Assembly: GCA_033964015.1 (NCBI GenBank)
Contig: CM066919.1
Coordinates: 19,594,146 to 19,658,145 of the forward strand
Length of the DNA stretch: 64,000 bases
Direction: 5' to 3'
Source: Scolanthus callimorphus
Lineage: Eukaryota; Cnidaria; Anthozoa; Actiniaria; Edwardsiidae
Shown here: one piece after another, positions 60,001 through 64,000 of the stretch
How positions within the stretch are numbered: the stretch's first letter is position 1
Layout of the letters: every line of letters starts with the position of its first letter
The notes under the pieces: generated by a model
What the model was told of the DNA's origin: nothing
Seen by the model: only the letters and a program-made list of their open reading frames with translations
Database searches by the model: none
Made by a program: the position numbers and the translations under genes

Positions 60001-61464
60001 TCCCATTTCTGACATTTCCCTTATATATGGGTATAGGTGGCTTTCCACCATAAAGTAGAGTTCAAATAAGATTTACAAGCAGAATAGTATGAGTTATATG
60101 GTATTTCTTGGTGGCAGTAATTCCTCTAGGGTTACCTCAGGGTTGACAAACTTGACGTCCATTCCTCGTTCTTTTTCCATCATAGCTATTTCTTCTTCAT
60201 ATTTCTACAAACACACCAGGTTAGAAGTTTACAACGTTAGCAAGATTTTCTGTTTGCCGAACAATTACCATACATAAAATTGCAAAGTTTGCCAAGCCAG
60301 TTCTTTACTATTTTAAAAGGATGCACTGTCACTCTCTTATTTTGAGGTGTTCTTTCCAACCGTGGAGATCAATGTTCTCTATGTTCATGCAGGGACTTCA
60401 GAACAGTTTCAAAAGTGGAAGGGGTCAAGGCTCATTAGTAAGATTGTATGGCAAGGAAGGTGGGGGAGGGCTGAGTTTAGTGAAAATGTATCAAAACTTT
60501 GCGAAGGGCTATGCCATAAAAAATTTTACCCCCCGGTTGAGGACCAAGGAATTCTTCAGGGTAGGAGCTCGAAGGTTGAAAGAATTATTTGGGGTAGCAG
60601 CGATTAAGACTAAAGAATTGTTGGGGGTCAAGGCCTGAAAATGCAAAATTCTTGGGGGTGACTGTAAAATTATTGGGGGTAACTGCTGAAAATTCGTCAA
60701 AATTAAAGAATTCTTCGGGGTGAGCACATGAACTAAAGAATTCTTTGGGGTAATCGTATTTAGTAGGTCCTCAACCCGGGGGGTACAAATTTTGTATGGC
60801 ATAGCCCAATGTGGGGCGACTACTAGCCCTCCAGGCTCCGCCATCCCTGATGTTTCAAAATGAGAAAACTGTACTGCATACTCAGTTGGAAGAATGTACA
60901 TACTGAGAGTACCTTTTTATTTTCAGGATCTGATATCTCCTGAGCATATTCAACAAGCAGCTTACGGAACTCTTCATTTTTCATAGCCTTCTCAAACTTT
61001 TCAACCTCCTGAAACATGAATTGCAATAAAAAATATGAACTAAATGTATTTCCTCTGCATTTATCAGTAACCATAGTAAATCCAATGCAGAAAGGCAATG
61101 GAAAGAGCTGATGTGGATGCAGTAGCTCCCTCCCAAGCGCTTGTATTTGTAGTGATGGATGAGGTCATTAGGCCATTTCAAAAACTAAAGCTTTTAAACA
61201 TTCCTGAAGTCGAAAATTTGCTTTACCTTAAGACTAGAGGTTGCCCGTGCAGATTGTATCCGGTCATTCAATTGCATTGTTATCTCTAAAGTCTGTCTGA
61301 ATTCTCTAAATTAGCAGTTTGCAGATCATGACAACAATAACTAGTAGATACAGATCCCATAACATGTGGCTGTGCACATAAGAACACACAGTCACTCGCT
61401 GCAAGATTTCAAGCAATTTCCTCACCTCTCTCGTCATCTGAAATTCCTTGTCATTCGCAGCCAT
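47146..61464 (-). CDS. DNAAF2 / Kintoun, dynein arm preassembly factor (whole gene span)
   Basis: Multi-exon minus-strand gene starting MAANDKEFQMTRE at 61464. The first nine exons give a PIH1 domain (KFEKAMKNEEFRKLLVEYAQ, EISDPENKK, ERGMDVKFVNPE, CYNQHIGKAT, WSIPYSISQPRDD). Then comes the RDSCSSTRPKELVVKIELPAL / SLPYPVDEKQGSAKFDKTKQ segment of Kintoun's second conserved region. The C-terminus has RSRKSCLRRSSS, VRFNLNPNVRVF and KKDKKRWKMEQRLKAQQ, the basic motif block of Kintoun. Kintoun works in the cytoplasm with Hsp70/Hsp90 co-chaperones to assemble axonemal dyneins, so the host has motile cilia. Several exons contain one-base indels. The last exon occurs twice (47146-48002 and 49768-50617). 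Confidence 0.88.
48430..48640. mobile_element. MITE, TCTCGTACCCAGAGC family, in duplication copy 1
   Basis: Ends TTCTCGTAACCAGAG and GGTTCGAGAA, with GGCTCGTATGCTCGCAGGGG and its partner. Same family as 26372-26587. Confidence 0.75.
49137..49805. repeat. About 120-bp minisatellite derived from the DNAAF2 terminal exon, copy 2
   Basis: Same array in the second duplicate, with numerous one-base length differences in T and G runs. Confidence 0.8.
49768..50617 (-). CDS. DNAAF2 last exon, duplicate copy proximal to the gene
   Basis: Starts VNESKYETDLEVTALSEESL and carries the same C-terminal motifs as the distal copy, with frame breaks from one-base indels. This copy is next to the upstream exons and may be the functional end of the gene. 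Confidence 0.7.
51046..51260. mobile_element. MITE, TCTCGTACCCAGAGC family, in duplication copy 2
   Basis: Duplicate of 48430-48640, carried along by the 2.6-kb duplication. Confidence 0.75.
52107..52173 (-). CDS. DNAAF2 exon 16
   Basis: Contains QAMLEEIASQDPW leading to donor gtaagt; the first codons (EKQFLTE) are in another frame, so one more indel is likely. Confidence 0.65.
52390..52720. repeat. 158-bp tandem duplication containing TTGCCCCCC-rich repeat
   Basis: AGTAAACATTTTAGTGTCAA occurs at 52411 and 52569, and both are followed by the same sequence through ATAACTCCTCG. The C-rich blocks (TTGCCCCCCAG) are typical of a low-complexity element. Confidence 0.75.
52771..52985 (-). CDS. DNAAF2 exon 15, frame-interrupted
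   Basis: Three frame segments follow one another: LHQLPCMHH...DYALYIIFKDDTISP, DLCHIDVAEQNLVLTLQKGD, and WDSFRAGPSEEALE. Together they look like the CS-like region before a WD.F/Y..G motif. Indels interrupt the frame. Donor gttggt. Confidence 0.65.
54212..54854 (-). CDS. DNAAF2 acidic linker exon(s), frame-interrupted
   Basis: After acceptor cag the frame reads EGQDVNSDVEDQVINPGDQC, then in shifted frames HEEATEPVSHDRNQADAQSE and EEDFVTVDGEHDVEFDIPET. The composition (acidic, low complexity) suits Kintoun's variable middle. At least two one-base frame changes are needed; a possible donor is at ACATGGCAG/gtatgg near 54275. Confidence 0.55.
55406..55586 (-). CDS. DNAAF2 exon 13 (approximate 5' end, indel)
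   Basis: SLPYPVDEKQGSAKFDKTKQ then QLVVTLS, then a C/G-rich run near 55480-55500 where the frame shifts, then AMEVDETPLVEVLEKTQEPQ. Donor gtaagc at the 3' end. Confidence 0.8.
55890..55912. repeat. (TATC)n microsatellite, LINE-type tail
   Basis: TATCTATCTATC run after ACATTAAACA, like the 3' tails of CR1/L2-type LINEs. Confidence 0.6.
56432..56517 (-). CDS. DNAAF2 exon 12 (approximate ends, indel)
   Basis: Contains FEKQLVLSNKKPAYHLDI, matching the LLCLDSRKPDYRL segment. A frame change near 56490 separates the first codons from this part; the donor is unclear. Confidence 0.75.
57268..57328 (-). CDS. DNAAF2 exon 11
   Basis: DSCSSTRPKELVVKIELPAL, matching RDSAPSPVPHELVVTIELP of DNAAF2. Donor gtgagt. 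Confidence 0.92.
57765..57803. mobile_element. Short remnant of TAGAGC-type MITE
   Basis: TAGAGTGGATTTCAGATGAC joined almost directly to GTGAAAACCGCTCTA; the interior is nearly gone. Confidence 0.55.
57926..58158 (-). CDS. DNAAF2 exon 10
   Basis: GSATKNQDEGITVGDKTIPY to NTGPVEPKYNIVHRGVIDFQ then NFTNA: linker followed by the PKY..V.R..VD.Q. segment. Donor gtaggt, phase 2. Confidence 0.85.
58266..58337 (-). CDS. DNAAF2 exon 9
   Basis: LKFPKMKFKGMKQATVIRSK then SKEG; end of the PIH1 region. The phase to the next exon is off by one, so one of the two has an indel or the boundary differs. Confidence 0.8.
58855..58936 (-). CDS. DNAAF2 exon 8
   Basis: NSQFKKMVIDTALDGVEKQH then NVKLDKK, matching TALEAVEKQFGVKLD in DNAAF2. 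Confidence 0.93.
59120..59184 (-). CDS. DNAAF2 exon 7
   Basis: GKKCVTFDAVFNPDTYNKCQ then E, matching the DVVFHPD segment of DNAAF2. Donor gtaggc. Confidence 0.9.
59389..59453 (-). CDS. DNAAF2 exon 6
   Basis: KKGQQWSIPYSISQPRDDVD then K, the WSIPYS..PR motif of PIH1 domains. Confidence 0.92.
59767..59891 (-). CDS. DNAAF2 exon 5
   Basis: GGFVVKTTQVKDGLKAFVNV then CYNQHIGKATYQQAEKREGG; PIH1 domain. Phase 2 donor gtagag. Confidence 0.92.
60136..60204 (-). CDS. DNAAF2 exon 4
   Basis: KYEEEIAMMEKERGMDVKFV then NPE; matches YE.EI..LERERGVEVRFV.PE of DNAAF2. Confidence 0.93.
60506..60807. mobile_element. MITE with GGGCTATGCCATA ends and internal AAGAATTCTTTGGGGT repeats
   Basis: Ends GGGCTATGCCATAAAAAATT and TTTTGTATGGCATAGCCC, arms continuing ACCCCCCGGTTGAGGACC. 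The interior has about eight loose copies of AAGAATT.TTGGGGGT. Confidence 0.78.
60913..61008 (-). CDS. DNAAF2 exon 3 (PIH1 N-terminus)
   Basis: EVEKFEKAMKNEEFRKLLVE then YAQEISDPENKK, matching the FR..YA.E..DPEN signature of Kintoun. Confidence 0.93.
61227..61292 (-). CDS. DNAAF2 exon 2
   Basis: TLEITMQLNDRIQSARATSS then LK; acceptor cag, donor gtaaag; 22 codons. Confidence 0.8.
61426..61464 (-). CDS. DNAAF2 exon 1
   Basis: MAANDKEFQMTRE then donor gtgagg; ATG preceded by ACAGTC. Start chosen as the only ATG leading in frame into a canonical donor. Confidence 0.85.
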
Positions 61465-61769
61465 GACTGTACACTAAGGAAAGGTATATCAAGTCAAGAA
61501 ATCGTGTGTTTTATGTAATCCTTAGTGCGAATAGGTTCGGGGACTTTTCAGTGTGTTTCTTGTTGATTTCTTGTTGTCGTTTAACATCGACTGAGTAACC
61601 AAGCTTCCCTAGGCCCAGTCTTTACGCGGCCAACAGTCCTAAGCGAGTTTCGCGGGGCGCAGATCGATCATATCTATCGTGAATACTTTTTTTTATGATC
61701 CCGAAAGGACTATAGGCTTGCTTAGAATTATAAGTGGATTATTTAAGAGTGGTTATCCATCTTGATACT

Positions 61770-61976
61770 TAGACCCCGTCCACACTACACCGTTTTCAAA
61801 CGAAAACGGATACTTCTTGCTCCGGATACGGCTATCACCCATACAACGCCGAAAACGATCACCGAAAACGGCGAAAACAATACGAAAAAACGATAAGTGT
61901 GGACGCAAATCTTTTTGAAAACGGAGCAAAAAGTATCCGTTTTCGTTTGAAAACGGTGTAGTGTGGACGGGTCTTA
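61770..61976. mobile_element. Foldback MITE, TAGACCCCGTCCACACTACACC ends
   Basis: Arms TAGACCCCGTCCACACTACA and TGTAGTGTGGACGGGTCTTA extend through CCGTTTTCAAACGAAAACGG for about 55 bp each. It lies 306 bp upstream of the DNAAF2 start. Confidence 0.82.
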
Positions 61977-62377
61977 GATTTCACTACTGCGGCGCGGATT
62001 TGAAAAAAGGCTTTTTAAAAATATGAAATTAAGGTGGCACGGTAAGGAAGTCACGGCGGTGATCGGTGCTTTTTGGTACATCATTCAACCATCGGAAGCA
62101 ATGTTTACGAAAAGTACGGTTCCAGAAAATATCCGTTGGGTATCGATATTTTCTGGAACCGCACAAATAACATTTACAATAACAACTTGTTATATTTTTC
62201 TGGTTGTAGTGCTTTGTCGATGCGAATCCTTATAAGAACACAGGGCTAATTCTTATTCACCTAAGAAACGATGACGCAGAATATGTAAATTAAAAAATTG
62301 TCAATTCTATTTTTCGACAAAAAAACATATTTCGTTTATTTCAATACTCCTTTCAGTACAAAAAATAGATTTTAAAA

Positions 62378-62441
62378 ATGCCATTGACTCCGCCACCAGA
62401 TAGACCTACAACAACGCTTTACCAAAACTTCGCATTTCCAG
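62378..62441 (+). CDS. Possible first exon of a divergent gene
   Basis: ATG followed by 21 codons (MPLTPPPDRPTTTLYQNFAF then P) ending exactly at a strong donor CCAG/GTAAGC. I do not recognise the product. It is about 0.9 kb from the DNAAF2 start in the opposite direction, so a shared bidirectional promoter is possible. Without a second exon this remains weak. Confidence 0.3.
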
Positions 62442-63676
62442 GTAAGCAGAGACGGTTATGTTTTATGAAAACGCTGGAATACTCATACATGTTAGTGAAG
62501 ATAGCGAGTCTAGAACGCATCGAAGTAATATTACCAATATTCTGTCTCTCAGGCATTATATAACATTAAAAAAACTCTGCTTAAACAGAGCCCTCAATTT
62601 CCATCACGCGTTTTTCTCAATACAAACAATTCAACAAAAATTGGAGCCAACCGTTTGTCTAAGGTAATGTTATGGGTATGTACCGGACTGGTTATTTGAA
62701 AATATTTTAGAGTTACCCTAGAGTCGACGGGGTTTACTCCTTACATTACGTACACTGACTACTTGTTTTTGTTTAAGTGGTAGGGAGTATAGGTATGGTA
62801 ATGTATGCCCCATTCGCTGATATAACTGGCATATCAACACTGATATGCTTTTGTAAATGTTTACCACTGCATGTATTGCTACGCGCCTGTTGGATTCAAT
62901 GTTGCAATGGACGATTGTCGATTTTTAGCTGTCAATCAACAAAAACGCTGGATTTGGCTACTTCCGTGAGTACATTGATTGCAAAGTCAGCCAAAATGAT
63001 TTTAAGCTTTCCTTTGGCTTTCTAACCTAGGATGATGAAATGTGTCCGGTTCAAAAAATATGCCATTGCAATTCTCTTGCTGAGAATCACCTATCACAGC
63101 AGTAAATTTTCAGGTCGTTTATGTTGTTCTTTGTTGGTATGTGATAGCAGAGGCCACTTCTTTCTTTCTGTGTTTTACAAGAATGGTGTCAGTGTTTTTG
63201 CTTCCAAAACAGCGCGTGCTTAAAAAAATGTAAAATGTTCAAATTATATGTAATTGTTCACCAAGACTACTTATTTAAATTACAAAATTTTCAATGTTGA
63301 ATAGAAAATTGCATTTTTGGATTGAATAATGAAATCAATAATGAATAATGAATTGAATATTCAACTCTAGGCCGGAGGCACGCTTCATGTCTTTTGACTG
63401 TAAATTGAGCAAACGGACCTCGGCCGCGATGGTCGACGGTCCGGACCTAGTAATCGGACACCAGTGCGCGCTGTGCTCGAATTTTGGCTTGCACACTCGA
63501 TCACCTGGTGTGTGTTCACATTAGTGGCACGGCGCCCAGGCTCCAAGTGTGAACGCAGCCTTAGACGGGACATTCTCGTACCCAGTGCTCCATGGCTCGT
63601 CCTCACCTCGCGGGGGAGGCACTGGTGACAGCCACCGACGCATGCGTATAAGAATATGGTGGTTTTATGCCTCAAC
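62442..63676. other. No gene recognised
   Basis: AT-rich stretch with only short unrecognised frames. The far end (63570-63650) contains half of a TCTCGTACCCAG-family MITE. Confidence 0.45.
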
Positions 63677-63898
63677 AACCTCGTCCCCAGGGTCTTCTCG
63701 GTCGTTTTTCAAAATGGCGGTTGACTCGGGAGAAGACCCTGGGGGAGGCTAAGTCACATGACCGTTTCGAAACAAAGGACAACCTCGTTCCCATGTACGT
63801 CCTCAAACAGTGGTCATGTGACTCAGCCTCCCCCAGGGTCTTGTGCTCCACCAACCGCCATCTTGAAAATTACCCACAAGACCATGGGGACGAGGTTG
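63677..63898. mobile_element. Foldback MITE, CAACCTCGTCCCCAGGGTCTT ends
   Basis: Ends CAACCTCGTCCCCAGGGTCT and CATGGGGACGAGGTTG; arms share TTTTTCAAAATGGCGGTTG and its complement, with an inner copy of the end at about 63780. Confidence 0.78.
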
Positions 63899-64000
63899 AT
63901 GCCTCAATTACTTTTGGGGCGTTCAAGTCGGAGGCAAGGGTGGAAAACACGATTAGGAAACGAATGCCAGAGTTATGTATCAGTCAATTCCAGCGGTGAC

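Noticed and set aside
60347..60638. Overlapping plus-strand frames of 86 and 105 codons
   Set aside because: They run through the repeat core of a MITE and are opposite to DNAAF2; no sign of a real protein.

Overview
This window looks like genomic DNA of an invertebrate animal, most likely an anthozoan cnidarian (stony coral or sea anemone). The reasons are intron-rich animal genes with canonical GT/AG splice sites, a cilium-assembly gene (DNAAF2/Kintoun), a PX-domain AGC kinase (SGK3-like), a very dense load of short foldback (MITE-like) elements, and a Rep protein of a kind I associate with cnidarian genomes. The organism call is inference; no species marker was read.

Region 1 (1-18340) is a head-to-tail tandem array of a 3999-bp unit: four full copies plus a partial fifth, continuing off the left edge. 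Each full unit carries two convergent genes. One, on the minus strand, is a replication protein with an HUH endonuclease and a superfamily-3 helicase, as in parvovirus NS1 and CRESS-DNA Reps. The other, on the plus strand, is a 362-residue Tc1/mariner-type DDE transposase (DD36E spacing). The genes diverge from a region holding a 161-bp imperfect palindrome and converge on a pair of small hairpins. The array ends exactly at the outer end of the palindrome, at a TA. Read from palindrome to palindrome, one unit is [palindrome]-transposase>-hairpins-<rep-[palindrome], an ambisense layout like that of some densoviruses but with a transposase in the second gene position. This is the most interesting object in the window. 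The rep frame is broken in every copy, and the edge copies carry extra one-base deletions.

Region 2 (about 19.5-44.4 kb, minus strand) is a nearly complete SGK3/CISK-like serine/threonine kinase gene of 20 recognised coding exons. They give about 495 residues, the length of vertebrate SGK3. Its introns are packed with foldback elements, dispersed repeats and a LINE 3' end.

Region 3 (about 46.4-61.5 kb, minus strand) is DNAAF2/Kintoun, the cytoplasmic dynein-arm preassembly factor, from its ATG at 61464 to its C-terminal exon. That terminal exon lies inside a 2.6-kb tandem duplication (46372-49008 and 49009-51622). Downstream of its stop in each copy is a roughly 120-bp minisatellite built from pieces of the exon itself. 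A possible first exon of a divergent plus-strand gene lies at 62378.

Quality note: several conserved exons of SGK3 and DNAAF2 contain one-base indels, some clearly in homopolymer runs, and the two DNAAF2 tail copies differ mainly by such indels. This is typical of an incompletely polished long-read assembly. Frame breaks in the array genes should be read with that in mind.
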